This document shows, in pieces, positions 17,992 to 26,662 of a DNA stretch of 64,000 nucleotides. A model generated the notes under the pieces. That model ran no database searches and was not told the origin of the DNA. It worked only from the letters and a program-made list of their open reading frames with translations. Source of the stretch: Brumimicrobium glaciale (GTDB lineage: Bacteria > Bacteroidota > Bacteroidia > Flavobacteriales_D > Crocinitomicaceae). A program made the position numbers and the translations under genes. The DNA lies in assembly GCF_004152935.1 (NCBI RefSeq), contig NZ_SETE01000005.1, positions 186,001 through 250,000 on the forward strand, in the 5' to 3' direction. How positions within the stretch are numbered: position 1 is the stretch's first letter; the number at the start of each line of letters is the position of its first letter.

Positions 17992-19438
17992 GTTTTATAT
18001 CTTTTTTCGACACGACTTTACTCGTGATTAAATAATTTGAAGAAAGCGTTTTCATCTCGTCTCCTATTTTCACTGCTATGTTTTTGACATCTTGATCATC
18101 AATCGTTGAAATCGTATAACCTGATTCCAAAATTTTCAGTGGATTCAGTAAAGCCAATAATTCTTCTTGATTCCCAAAAACAATGCGTTCCCTGTCTATA
18201 ATTTGCTGACTCAATAATTGAACAGAAGACAAAACTTGATTTAAATTCACTTCTTTTTCTCGTTCTATTTTTTGTTGTGCGAAATCTGAAACCCTATCCA
18301 ACATTCTCTCCAATTGACTTCCCTCCTGCTGAACTAAACGTTGCAACTGAGAAGAAGTTCGGTGACTCAAAATCGCCAAAGCATCTTTTCCTTCATACAA
18401 CAAAGTTCTACTTTTCTGAACGATTTCGTATTCTTTTTCTTGGAAAGTACTGCGCCAATAATGAATCAATTCTCGACTATAATGTGAAAGATAATTGTTG
18501 TAATGTGTAAATTCTTCTTTGCTTTCACTCAACAATTGCAAGGACATTTGAATAGATTTATCATGCAATTCCCTCATGATTTCCTTGAAGGAACTGATCG
18601 CATAATGAATGTGTCGGGCAACAGCTGTCGGAGTAATAAAAGTCACCCGAGCCACTAAATCCGCCACAACCTCATCGTTTTCATGTCCAATTCCAGTTAA
18701 AACAGGCAATCTCGAATTACAAATTGCTTTAGAAATTTCATAATCATCGAAAAGCGCCAAATCCATTTTACTTCCTCCACCCCGTAAAATCACAATTACA
18801 TCAGCATCGTGAAGATTCGCATCTTTAATCGCAGCAACAATTTCTTTCACAGCCGCATCTCCTTGAACACGCACTGGAAATTCCTTAATTGTGAATTTAT
18901 CAAAATCATGATTCACTAATAATTCCTTTTGAAAATCAAGATAACCAGAAGTATTTGGAGAACCAATCAAAGCGATTCGTTTAATGATAGTTGGCAAACG
19001 TAATTGTTTCTGCAAATCAAAAATGGCCTCTTTTTTCAATCTCTTGATCACTTCTTGTCGCTTGCGTTCAATCTCTCCGTAAGAATAAGCGGGATCAATT
19101 CCTCGAATTTTCAATTTCAATCCGTAAATGGTATGAAACTCAATTTTGACGTTAATCAACACTTTATTCCCCGGTTGAAGAATTCCCAATACTTCATTCA
19201 ATCCAATCTCTTCAACAATCGTTCGATAAGTAGAAGCCCAAATCGTAGCAAAACTTCGCGCTGTAGTTGAGTCATTGATACTGTCCGCCAGCTCAATATA
19301 GAAATGCCCACTTTTCTGATTGATTTTTATCAATTCAGCAGTGATCCAAAAATCACGCTTGGAAAATGTCTCCCAAATGTGCTTTTCGAAGGACTGGTTT
19401 AGCTGCGTGAGCGAATATATTTTTCTTTGTTCGGACAT
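17978..19438 (-). CDS. xseA: Exodeoxyribonuclease VII large subunit
   Basis: A 486-residue catalytic subunit. The N-terminal OB-fold includes FWITAELIKINQKSGHFYIEL. The central nuclease domain carries the signature VILRGGGSKMDLALFDDY and then LPVLTGIGHENDEVVADLVA. The C-terminal half is a long coiled coil, as in the family. It is the first gene of the xseA-xseB-dinB operon. Start ATG at 19438; the upstream region contains no clear promoter. Confidence 0.95.
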   Translation of the reverse strand: MSEQRKIYSLTQLNQSFEKHIWETFSKRDFWITAELIKINQKSGHFYIELADSINDSTTARSFATIWASTYRTIVEEIGLNEVLGILQPGNKVLINVKIEFHTIYGLKLKIRGIDPAYSYGEIERKRQEVIKRLKKEAIFDLQKQLRLPTIIKRIALIGSPNTSGYLDFQKELLVNHDFDKFTIKEFPVRVQGDAAVKEIVAAIKDANLHDADVIVILRGGGSKMDLALFDDYEISKAICNSRLPVLTGIGHENDEVVADLVARVTFITPTAVARHIHYAISSFKEIMRELHDKSIQMSLQLLSESKEEFTHYNNYLSHYSRELIHYWRSTFQEKEYEIVQKSRTLLYEGKDALAILSHRTSSQLQRLVQQEGSQLERMLDRVSDFAQQKIEREKEVNLNQVLSSVQLLSQQIIDRERIVFGNQEELLALLNPLKILESGYTISTIDDQDVKNIAVKIGDEMKTLSSNYLITSKVVSKKDIKHENN

Positions 19439-19628
19439 GGAATATTAAAGGTAGTAAGAATAATTACGAATTTGGAATTACGAATTATTTAATTTCGGAA
19501 AAGGTGAAGATTTTGGCGGTTGGATGGTTAGGATATTGGCAGCTATGAAATTGAAAGATTTAGGTTTGTTGAGCAGATACATTATAAATGAAACACTACA
19601 TTCAAAGGGGCATAGATAAAAATTTCGT

Positions 19629-19640
19629 GTATTGCGATAT
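19629..19640. repeat. Direct repeat flanking hipBA module 1 (left copy)
   Basis: GTATTGCGATAT here is repeated exactly at 21307-21318 on the other side of the hipBA module; extended leftward the match is 15 of 16. It may be a remnant of an insertion boundary or a shared regulatory site. No transposase is seen between the copies. Confidence 0.45.
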
Positions 19641-19672
19641 TCGATACTAAATATACGAGAAAAATTAATTTT

Positions 19673-19726
19673 ACCATTATAATGGTTATTTCATTCAAAA
19701 AACCCTATATTCACCATTATAATACC
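19673..19726 (+). promoter_or_regulatory. Predicted HipB operators upstream of hipBA module 1
   Basis: A perfect 14-bp palindrome ACCATTATAATGGT (19673-19686) and a second near copy ACCATTATAATACC (19713-19726) lie 61 and 21 bp before the hipB start. HipB proteins autorepress through palindromic sites in this position. The sites are visible; binding by HipB is inferred. Confidence 0.6.
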
Positions 19727-19733
19727 AAATATA

Positions 19734-19997
19734 ATGTTTAAAACTACAACAATAAAAGAAGTGAAAATTAGGATTGGTGAAGCTTGTAAGTTGAATCGGA
19801 CGGCAAATGATTTAACACGGGAGGAACTCGCTAAAGCTTTGGAAGTCTCCAGCACAACCATTCAAAATATAGAAAACGGTAAAAATGCTACCTTAGACAA
19901 TGTGCTAAAAGTGGCCAATCATTTTGGATTGCTAGAAGACATCCTAAAAGGGATTAATGATAACATTGACAAACAAAATAACATTTCATTTTATTAG
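19734..19997 (+). CDS. hipB: HipB-like antitoxin, XRE-family regulator (module 1)
   Basis: An 87-residue protein with a helix-turn-helix of the XRE type (LTREELAKALEVSSTTIQNIENGK, about residues 27-50). It is the presumed DNA-binding antitoxin and autorepressor of the adjacent hipA. The ATG at 19734 follows paired palindromes. Its stop is 3 bp from the hipA start. Sequence differs widely from the second hipB copy at 27961-28314. Confidence 0.85.
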   Translation: MFKTTTIKEVKIRIGEACKLNRTANDLTREELAKALEVSSTTIQNIENGKNATLDNVLKVANHFGLLEDILKGINDNIDKQNNISFY

Positions 19998-20000
19998 AAT

Positions 20001-21254
20001 ATGGGAAGAGATAAAATCATAGAAGTTTGGGCTTTTGGCATCGAAATAGGCAAGTTGGGCTACGATTTAGACCAAAAAAAGTCTTATTTCCAATACAATC
20101 CTGAGTTTTTAGAATCTGGAAAATATTCTAATATGTTTCCCTTTGTTTTCAAATCAATAAAACCTGTGCAAGTATTTTCAGAATATCAACAGGAAACATT
20201 CCTAGGACTCCCTCCTATGATTGCTGATTCTCTACCTGACACTTTTGGAAATATTATATTTCAAGAATGGTTGAACGCCAAAGGGATTCAGAAGGTAACT
20301 CCGCTAGAACAATTAGCATACGTTGCAGATCGTGGAATGGGAGCATTGGAGTATAAGCCAGTCAAAATCCTCCCAAAAACCTCTAATCTAAATTTGGATG
20401 AAATCATTTCTGTGCTGGAAAAAGTCTTGAATTTAAAAGAAAATACCAAAGGTGATCAGCTGGATGAAATAGCCTTACTGAATGTCTTCAAAATTGGTAC
20501 TTCGGCTGGAGGTGTGCGACCGAAAATATTAATCTCTGAACATAAGGAAACAAAGGAAATAACTGCAGGAGATAAAGTATCTAGCAATGAATACGATCAC
20601 TATTTGGTGAAACTTCATTTAGATAATGAAGAAGGTTATAACAAAGAAAAAGTAGAGTACATCTATTATCAACTCGCCCAAGAAATCGGTATTGAAATGA
20701 TGCCTTCGAAATTAATTGATGATAAACACTTCGCCACCTTGCGTTATGACAGACAAAATGGAGAAAAGCAACATGTACTTACGGTTACAGGATTAACCGG
20801 TTGGGATTTTAAAAGTCAACCCGAAAACTCATCTTATGAAAATGTTTTTAAAGTGGCAACGGCATTAAAAGTACCACACAAAGATTTACAGCAATTATTT
20901 AAAAGAATGGTGTTCAACCTCGTTTTTAAAAATGTGGACGACCATTTAAAAAACCATAGTTTTATTTACGATAAAGAAAATAACGCTTGGAATTTAAGTC
21001 CAGCTTATGACTTAACTTATGCGTTAAATCCTTTGCTAAATTTCAAGACTACATCCCGCGCATTGTCAATCAATAGTAAAAGAACTGACATCACAAAGCA
21101 AGATATTCTTGCGATTGCAGAAGAATTTTCGATTAAGAATCCTAATGGTATTATAAAAGAAGTTCAAGAATTAACTTCTAGATGGACGGAGCTTGCCGTA
21201 GAGCAGAATATTCCTGAGCTTGTGGTGAAAAGGATTGGTGAGGATATTGGTTAA
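20001..21254 (+). CDS. hipA: HipA-family serine/threonine kinase toxin (module 1)
   Basis: A 417-residue HipA-type kinase; characterised members phosphorylate aminoacyl-tRNA synthetases and stall growth. The phosphate-loop region reads GTSAGGVRPKILI. The catalytic and metal motif is NVDDHLKNHSFIY (D313, D314, H315), followed by LSPAYDLTYAL. The N-terminal subdomain includes LPDTFGN, typical of the family. Cotranscribed with hipB (3-bp gap). All active-site motifs are intact, so it should be functional. Confidence 0.9.
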   Translation: MGRDKIIEVWAFGIEIGKLGYDLDQKKSYFQYNPEFLESGKYSNMFPFVFKSIKPVQVFSEYQQETFLGLPPMIADSLPDTFGNIIFQEWLNAKGIQKVTPLEQLAYVADRGMGALEYKPVKILPKTSNLNLDEIISVLEKVLNLKENTKGDQLDEIALLNVFKIGTSAGGVRPKILISEHKETKEITAGDKVSSNEYDHYLVKLHLDNEEGYNKEKVEYIYYQLAQEIGIEMMPSKLIDDKHFATLRYDRQNGEKQHVLTVTGLTGWDFKSQPENSSYENVFKVATALKVPHKDLQQLFKRMVFNLVFKNVDDHLKNHSFIYDKENNAWNLSPAYDLTYALNPLLNFKTTSRALSINSKRTDITKQDILAIAEEFSIKNPNGIIKEVQELTSRWTELAVEQNIPELVVKRIGEDIG

Positions 21255-21306
21255 ATTATACCTTGAAAAAGGTTCCTAAACGTGCTTTTCCAGACTAATA
21301 TATCGC

Positions 21307-21318
21307 GTATTGCGATAT
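21307..21318. repeat. Direct repeat flanking hipBA module 1 (right copy)
   Basis: Second copy of GTATTGCGATAT, 52 bp after the hipA stop. See the left copy at 19629-19640. Confidence 0.45.
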
Positions 21319-21482
21319 GCAATATTAATTGAGCAAAAGGATGTGTTTTTCTTTCTACAGATATCGATTATTAATACTGCCAGACAATAACAAATTAAAA
21401 TCCTTCCATTTCTTTTAGACTTGATTCATTTATATTTTGTATCTTCATTTGTAAATTTAACTTAAATCCTAAAATCACCACC

Positions 21483-22058
21483 ATGAAAAATGACAACATT
21501 GGAAAATACCTAAACGACTTCGAATCACTTATTGACACTCCATATATGAGTTTGGATAAGATTGAATGGTGGCTATTAAAATATGCTGATTTCCATTCTG
21601 AGATCACAACTTATTATAGAGACAACAATATAAGTTATTCGCCTAATTCAGACCTAGAAGCCCATCCTCTTTACCCTATCATCATTAATCTTCATTCATT
21701 TTTAGATTTCTATCATTCGCTAAATGAAATTTCTGAATACGTCCGTAGAGAGTCTTATTTCATGGAAGAAATAAAAGAATACCACCGCTTAAAAGATGTA
21801 CAACATGAATCGAAAGAATGGCTGATCAAAAACTTAAAATTTGGACTTGGACCTTATCCCCAATTTATTGCAGATGCTAATGCCTTTGGAAACGAAGAGA
21901 TGATTGTCATCAATGAGCAACCTGATGTAATTTTTTATTTGCTTAGGGATGACTTTAGTTTTACACTAGAGTTTATTGAAATTTTTGAAGAATTGTTTTT
22001 TGAAAAGGGGTTGTTGCCAGAGGAGTTGGAGGGTTTTTGGGAGAGGGTTGGGAAGTGA
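21483..22058 (+). CDS. Hypothetical protein in the defence-like island
   Basis: A 191-residue soluble, acidic, mostly helical protein starting MKNDNIGKYLNDFESLIDTP. Aromatic-rich helices and a C-terminal LLPEELEGFWERVGK. No signal peptide, membrane segment or catalytic motif that I recognise. It lies between hipA module 1 and the convergent helicase gene, whose stop is 2 bp away, and has its own AT-rich promoter region. I cannot name a function; position in the island is the only hint. Confidence 0.65.
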   Translation: MKNDNIGKYLNDFESLIDTPYMSLDKIEWWLLKYADFHSEITTYYRDNNISYSPNSDLEAHPLYPIIINLHSFLDFYHSLNEISEYVRRESYFMEEIKEYHRLKDVQHESKEWLIKNLKFGLGPYPQFIADANAFGNEEMIVINEQPDVIFYLLRDDFSFTLEFIEIFEELFFEKGLLPEELEGFWERVGK

Positions 22059-22060
22059 GA

Positions 22061-25000
22061 TTACCCAACCGACAATTTCGCACTCTCCTTCCACAAATAA
22101 TGAGGAATAGCTTCATCTAACTCCCATTTTATTGACATTGGTTTTGCTCCTTCGTGAGATACATATTGGGCAGGTCCGATGAATACATATCCTTGAGTGA
22201 AGCCTTCTGCATTTTTCTTACTTTCTCGAACAAATAACATAATCTTCTTTTCATTTTTCTCCTGTAAAATATAAGATTGACCTTTAGGGCTTTCAGGAGA
22301 AGCACTGTTTTGTGATTGCCAATGAAATAAGGTTTCACTAATGGCATAATCGTCATACATTGTTGTTGGAGAAAAATCTTCTTCTGATTTCTTTAGGTTG
22401 ACAAAAAGTGCTTCAACGTTTTTATCTTTGTTTTGCGCTACTCCTTCCCTATTTGAACTCTTCTTGTCAATCGTGCTTAATCCTAAAGCAACTAAGATTT
22501 GATCCCTGGTATAGCGCGAATGAATCTTTAAAGGAAATCTATCTTCCATTGATACACAAGGTAGTTCTTCGAAACCAATTTGATCTACTTTTATTGTAAT
22601 GTAAGAATGTATTTCGCTTACAAAAGCTTTGTTACTTCCTATTTCCTTCAATCCTTTTTCCAAAGTTAAGTCAGCCACTGGACCTTGATAAAAATCATAA
22701 TAGAGCATTAGTGCCATTAAACTATTCTCTCGACTATTCAATACTTTTCGCACCTCAAAATCAACATCAATAAGCGCCAAAATAAACTTAAAATAACTTA
22801 TTGATTCAGTGACAATCCATTTCTTTCCAAGCATTGCTTTGTACTGGTCGAAATTCGTATTCTCGAAATGCTCACCTAACGCTTCACTTTTTAAAGAATG
22901 AAATGTATGATTTTTATAAATATCCTTCAACTTTAAATTGAAGATGTACAAGAAGTTCTCGAGTGTTAATGGAAGTTCGGTATGACTACTAAAAGTTTGT
23001 AATAGATGAATCAATTTAGACTTCCCCATATTCGTTGCTTGTCGAATATTGTCTAGAATATGTTTTTTCGCTTGTTTTTCCAGAACAATAGCACTTCCTA
23101 AAGGTAAGTTTGGAAAATCTTTTTCTATCTCGTGTTGAACCGTTGTTTCAGTTTTACCAATTAACGCTCTAAACTTATTTTCAAAATCATATTCTTTTCT
23201 TGCGTGACCAACAAAGTCCAGAACCGTCAATACATCTTTCCCGTCCTTAAGTCGTAATCCGCGTCCTAATTGTTGGAGAAAAATGGTTAAACTTTCTGTG
23301 GGTCTCAAGAATAAAACTGTATCTATTTCTGGAATATCAACACCTTCATTAAAAATATCAACAACGAACAAATAATTGATCTCTTTTGATTTAAAGCGAT
23401 GTAAAACATCAATCCTATCCTTTGAATTTTCAGAAGTTAAACATTCTGCTGATAAACCTACTTCTGAGAATTTACTCTTCATAAAAGTAGCATGCTTAAT
23501 GCTCGCACAAAAACCGATTGCACTCACATTCCGATAATCTTTCGTATAACTAATCAGGTTTTTGAGAATATCATTTACCCTTATGTCATTCGCGGTCAAA
23601 ATATTCGTCAATTCTTCAACATCATACCTTCCATTATTCCATTTGATTCTTGAATAATCAATAGCATCAGAAAGTCCAAAATATTGAAATGGACAAAGCA
23701 GTTTATTATTTAACGCATCCGGCAAACGAATTTCAGCAGCTGTACGGTAATTGAAATCTTGCAAAATATTTTCCCCATCCATACGCTCGGGAGTTGCCGT
23801 AAGTCCGAGCAAGATTTTAGGCTGATAATAATCTATAACTTTTTGATAGGTTCTTGCAGAAGCATGGTGAACCTCATCCATTACTATGTAATCGTAATAT
23901 TCCGGATCAGTAAATGTTTCTGCTTGCGCTGCTAAGGTTTGAATAGTTGCAAAAACAGCATTCTTCGCTGTTGGCTCATATCCATCGCCAAACAACTCTC
24001 CAAAATTCTGATCTTTTAGTACATTTCGAAAGGTATGAAGCGATTGTCTTAGAATTTCAATCCTATGCGCTATAAACAGAAACTTCGACTGTGGATTTTC
24101 TTGCTTGTAATTCTTATAGTCAAAAGCCGAAATCATCGTTTTTCCTGTTCCAGTAGCTGCAACAACTAAGTTTTTAAATGATCCGTGAACTGTTCGTTCG
24201 ACTTTTAGTTTTTCAAGAATTTCAGACTGATAATGATATGGTTTTAGGTCAAAAAAATTAACAATCTCTTGGGTAGATTTACCAAATTTATTTTGTTGTA
24301 ATGTTTTGTCTAAATCTTCTAATTTACTCGAATCATAAAGTTCAAATTCAGAATTATTCCAATAGCTATCAAAGGTCTTTTGAAACTTATCAATTATATG
24401 CGGAATCTCTTTTGTCGTCACTTTAACATTCCATTCCAACCCATCAGTAAGTGCAGAACGAGAAAAGTTAGATGAACCTATATACCCTGTATGAAAACCT
24501 GTATTTCTATTAAACAAATAAGCTTTAGCGTGAAGGCGCTCGTTAGAATTGTTATATGAAATTTTGATTTGGGTATTTGGCAATTGAAATAATTCTTCAA
24601 TTGCTTTCGCGTCTGTCGCTCCCATATAAGTCGTCGTGATCACCCTGAGTTTCCCTCCCTTTTGCGTGAATTCTCTAAAAGCTTCCCTTAAAATTACAAT
24701 GGCTTTCCATTTTATAAAAGAAACTAATAAATCAACTCTATCAGAAGACAGAATTTCTTTCTTTAACTCAGTATCCAAGGACAATCCTTCATTTCCTCCA
24801 ACAAACAAAGCGCTTTGAACCAGACGGGTTTCGGGCATTATTTCACTCAATCTTAAATCTAAAGATTGATAATCAGAATTTATTTGATCTAAAACCCCTT
24901 CCAAAATACGACCGCTAGAAGCTACAAGGTCTTCATTGAAATCATACCCTTCAATTTGGTCAGAAAGATGTGTTAAAAGTTGATTAGTTATTTGAATTTG

Positions 25001-25213
25001 CTGCTTAACAACTGATCCGTGTTCTCCTTTAATGCTTTTGATTGCATTCAAGGCATTTTGAAAGGCTTTCTGTAAGTGAAGCGATAGAAAGTGAACGGCC
25101 TCTGCTTTATCGAGTGGTTTTTTATCTGCAACAAAAAACTGTTCCCTATCTAAACCTTCTAACTTTTGCTTTAGAGTCTCTGTTATTAAGCTTTCATAAA
25201 CACCGATTTTCAT
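22061..25213 (-). CDS. HKD nuclease-SF2 helicase-DUF3427 fusion protein
   Basis: A 1050-residue multidomain protein. Residues about 150-270 form a phospholipase-D-like HKD nuclease (H228-A-K230, then GYIGSSNFSRSALT); the usual Asp of HxKx4D is Asn here (N235). Residues about 330-690 are a superfamily 2 helicase: Walker A ATGTGKT (K358), DEVH box (D446-H449), motif III GLTATPER and motif VI QLGRGLR (about 648-654). The rest is the DUF3427 region. The true start is the ATG at 25213 (MKIGVYESLITE), which overlaps the Nudix stop as ATGA, showing translational coupling. Such COG3886/COG1061 fusions occur in defence islands. No HsdM or HsdS is present, so this is not a type I restriction subunit. 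Confidence 0.85.
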   Translation of the reverse strand: MKIGVYESLITETLKQKLEGLDREQFFVADKKPLDKAEAVHFLSLHLQKAFQNALNAIKSIKGEHGSVVKQQIQITNQLLTHLSDQIEGYDFNEDLVASSGRILEGVLDQINSDYQSLDLRLSEIMPETRLVQSALFVGGNEGLSLDTELKKEILSSDRVDLLVSFIKWKAIVILREAFREFTQKGGKLRVITTTYMGATDAKAIEELFQLPNTQIKISYNNSNERLHAKAYLFNRNTGFHTGYIGSSNFSRSALTDGLEWNVKVTTKEIPHIIDKFQKTFDSYWNNSEFELYDSSKLEDLDKTLQQNKFGKSTQEIVNFFDLKPYHYQSEILEKLKVERTVHGSFKNLVVAATGTGKTMISAFDYKNYKQENPQSKFLFIAHRIEILRQSLHTFRNVLKDQNFGELFGDGYEPTAKNAVFATIQTLAAQAETFTDPEYYDYIVMDEVHHASARTYQKVIDYYQPKILLGLTATPERMDGENILQDFNYRTAAEIRLPDALNNKLLCPFQYFGLSDAIDYSRIKWNNGRYDVEELTNILTANDIRVNDILKNLISYTKDYRNVSAIGFCASIKHATFMKSKFSEVGLSAECLTSENSKDRIDVLHRFKSKEINYLFVVDIFNEGVDIPEIDTVLFLRPTESLTIFLQQLGRGLRLKDGKDVLTVLDFVGHARKEYDFENKFRALIGKTETTVQHEIEKDFPNLPLGSAIVLEKQAKKHILDNIRQATNMGKSKLIHLLQTFSSHTELPLTLENFLYIFNLKLKDIYKNHTFHSLKSEALGEHFENTNFDQYKAMLGKKWIVTESISYFKFILALIDVDFEVRKVLNSRENSLMALMLYYDFYQGPVADLTLEKGLKEIGSNKAFVSEIHSYITIKVDQIGFEELPCVSMEDRFPLKIHSRYTRDQILVALGLSTIDKKSSNREGVAQNKDKNVEALFVNLKKSEEDFSPTTMYDDYAISETLFHWQSQNSASPESPKGQSYILQEKNEKKIMLFVRESKKNAEGFTQGYVFIGPAQYVSHEGAKPMSIKWELDEAIPHYLWKESAKLSVG

Positions 25214-25590
25214 ATCTCTCCTATTTCTTCTAGAATTGGAATATCTGCTGCAGCCCAATCATAAGTATGTAAATTCTCTTTCTTTTCCCATCGTATTTCC
25301 TTGTGCTCCGTTTTTAAAAACGCTGTAGATTTCACCTCACAAAGAAAAGGATATAATGTAATCGAAAAATTTGGATAATGATGTTCAAATGAAGTCAACG
25401 CTTCATTAACTTCAACCTTCATTTTCAACTCTTCATAAATCTCACGTTCTAATGCCTCTTCTTTATTCTCACCTTCCTCAATCTTACCACCTGGAAATTC
25501 CCATTTCAGAGGTAAACTCATTGTTTCGCTACGTTGAGCAATCAGGATTTTATCTTCGAATTGAATTATAGCACACACCACTTTTATCAT
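25210..25590 (-). CDS. Nudix (MutT-like) nucleoside triphosphate pyrophosphohydrolase
   Basis: A 126-residue Nudix hydrolase. The Nudix box runs from about residue 39: GKIEEGENKEEALE then REIYEELKM, matching Gx5Ex7REUxEExGU except that the last Gly is Leu. The opening VVCAIIQFEDKILIAQR and the WEFPGGK strand are those of MutT/CTP pyrophosphohydrolase enzymes, which hydrolyse damaged or modified nucleotides. Its stop codon overlaps the start of the helicase (ATGA), so the two proteins are probably made together and may work together. Confidence 0.85.
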   Translation of the reverse strand: MIKVVCAIIQFEDKILIAQRSETMSLPLKWEFPGGKIEEGENKEEALEREIYEELKMKVEVNEALTSFEHHYPNFSITLYPFLCEVKSTAFLKTEHKEIRWEKKENLHTYDWAAADIPILEEIGEI

Positions 25591-25621
25591 TTTACTAACT
25601 TAGTTAAAATATTATGAACAA

Positions 25622-26590
25622 TCACCCCAAAAAACACTCCCTCCGATGCCATCCAAAATTCTCTTGCAAAGGATAAAAACACTTCTTAACCGGCAACAAA
25701 ATCTTTTTTCCATCAAACTGCTTCAACGAGTAAACCGAATCAACTTCAGTAATGTTCGGAGAAATACGCACCAAATAATCTTCATCAATGGTGATTAATC
25801 CACGATCGTAAGCTCGGTGAATAGTTGGAGTTAGACTAAAACCATTTCCTGCAGTGTCATCTTGAGAAATTGAAAACGGGGTAATGTGACAAGCGTCAAC
25901 CAACTGAGCGTTGATTGTCGATTCTATTCTTAATCCTGAGATTGCACAGGTGTAATTGTAAATCTTTGGAATTTCACGTTTAAAAATCCCACTTCTCACA
26001 TAAATTTCTTCTTCAAAGTCACTGACTTGCATTTTAATTCTTAATTCTGCTATTCTTTCAGCGTATGTGATGCGGTCATTATTTAAAACTTGAGTCGTAA
26101 GCTCATTTACAAAATCATTTTCAGCATTTGTCAACCTGTCTTTTGTGTCGGCAAAATAATGATTCAGCAATTCTGACTTGATTACTTCACGAGAAATTGG
26201 GTTTAAAAGAAATGAAAATAGAACTTTATCCATTTCGGCGCATGAAATAGCTTCTCTTAAACCAATAAAAGTTGAAATAATTCTTGGAATAAATGAACCA
26301 TGTTTAGAATGTAGTTTCCAAAATCCATCCGATTTCAATCGAAAAAATGGCATTGCAAAATTCTGCAAATGATCCGTTACAACAATTTTAGACCAAATAC
26401 TTTTGAATGAAAGCACCAACTCTGGTGTCACAGAAATACGGTTGGAAATAATATCTCCGTTCTCGACTCCTTCAATTATCGCCAACAACAAAACAACCTT
26501 ATGCGGAGCATCTCCTCTTTCCTTATTCCTATCCCTCCTCAATTTTTTAAGTTGAAACAGATACTTTGCTAATTGATCTTCGTTTTCCAA
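25622..26590 (-). CDS. HNH endonuclease with candidate modified-DNA reader domain
   Basis: A 322-residue protein. Residues about 27-110 (HKVVLLLAIIEGVENGD then PFFRLKSDGFWKL) resemble the sulfur-binding domain of ScoMcrA-type restriction enzymes. The C-terminal HNH nuclease reads CAISGLR (C215), ACHITPF (H235), NGFSLTPTIHRAYDRGL (N249, H258), the HNH_2 pattern. It may cut foreign DNA carrying a modification such as phosphorothioate; that part is inference. The frame contains no early ATG: the codon before GAA-AAC-GAA is TTG at 26590, with a stop five codons upstream, so it starts at TTG or is misread by me. It lies 31 bp upstream of the Nudix-helicase pair on the same strand. Confidence 0.75.
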   Translation of the reverse strand: MENEDQLAKYLFQLKKLRRDRNKERGDAPHKVVLLLAIIEGVENGDIISNRISVTPELVLSFKSIWSKIVVTDHLQNFAMPFFRLKSDGFWKLHSKHGSFIPRIISTFIGLREAISCAEMDKVLFSFLLNPISREVIKSELLNHYFADTKDRLTNAENDFVNELTTQVLNNDRITYAERIAELRIKMQVSDFEEEIYVRSGIFKREIPKIYNYTCAISGLRIESTINAQLVDACHITPFSISQDDTAGNGFSLTPTIHRAYDRGLITIDEDYLVRISPNITEVDSVYSLKQFDGKKILLPVKKCFYPLQENFGWHRRECFLG

Positions 26591-26662
26591 ATGATTATAA
26601 ATTTAAGCTGTACTAATAAATCTTTGAACTTGTGAATGTACTTAATTTTCTATTTCAACCAC

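Noticed and set aside
22061-25213. Type I restriction R subunit
   Set aside because: It has an HKD nuclease and DUF3427 rather than HsdR domains, and no hsdM or hsdS gene is present.
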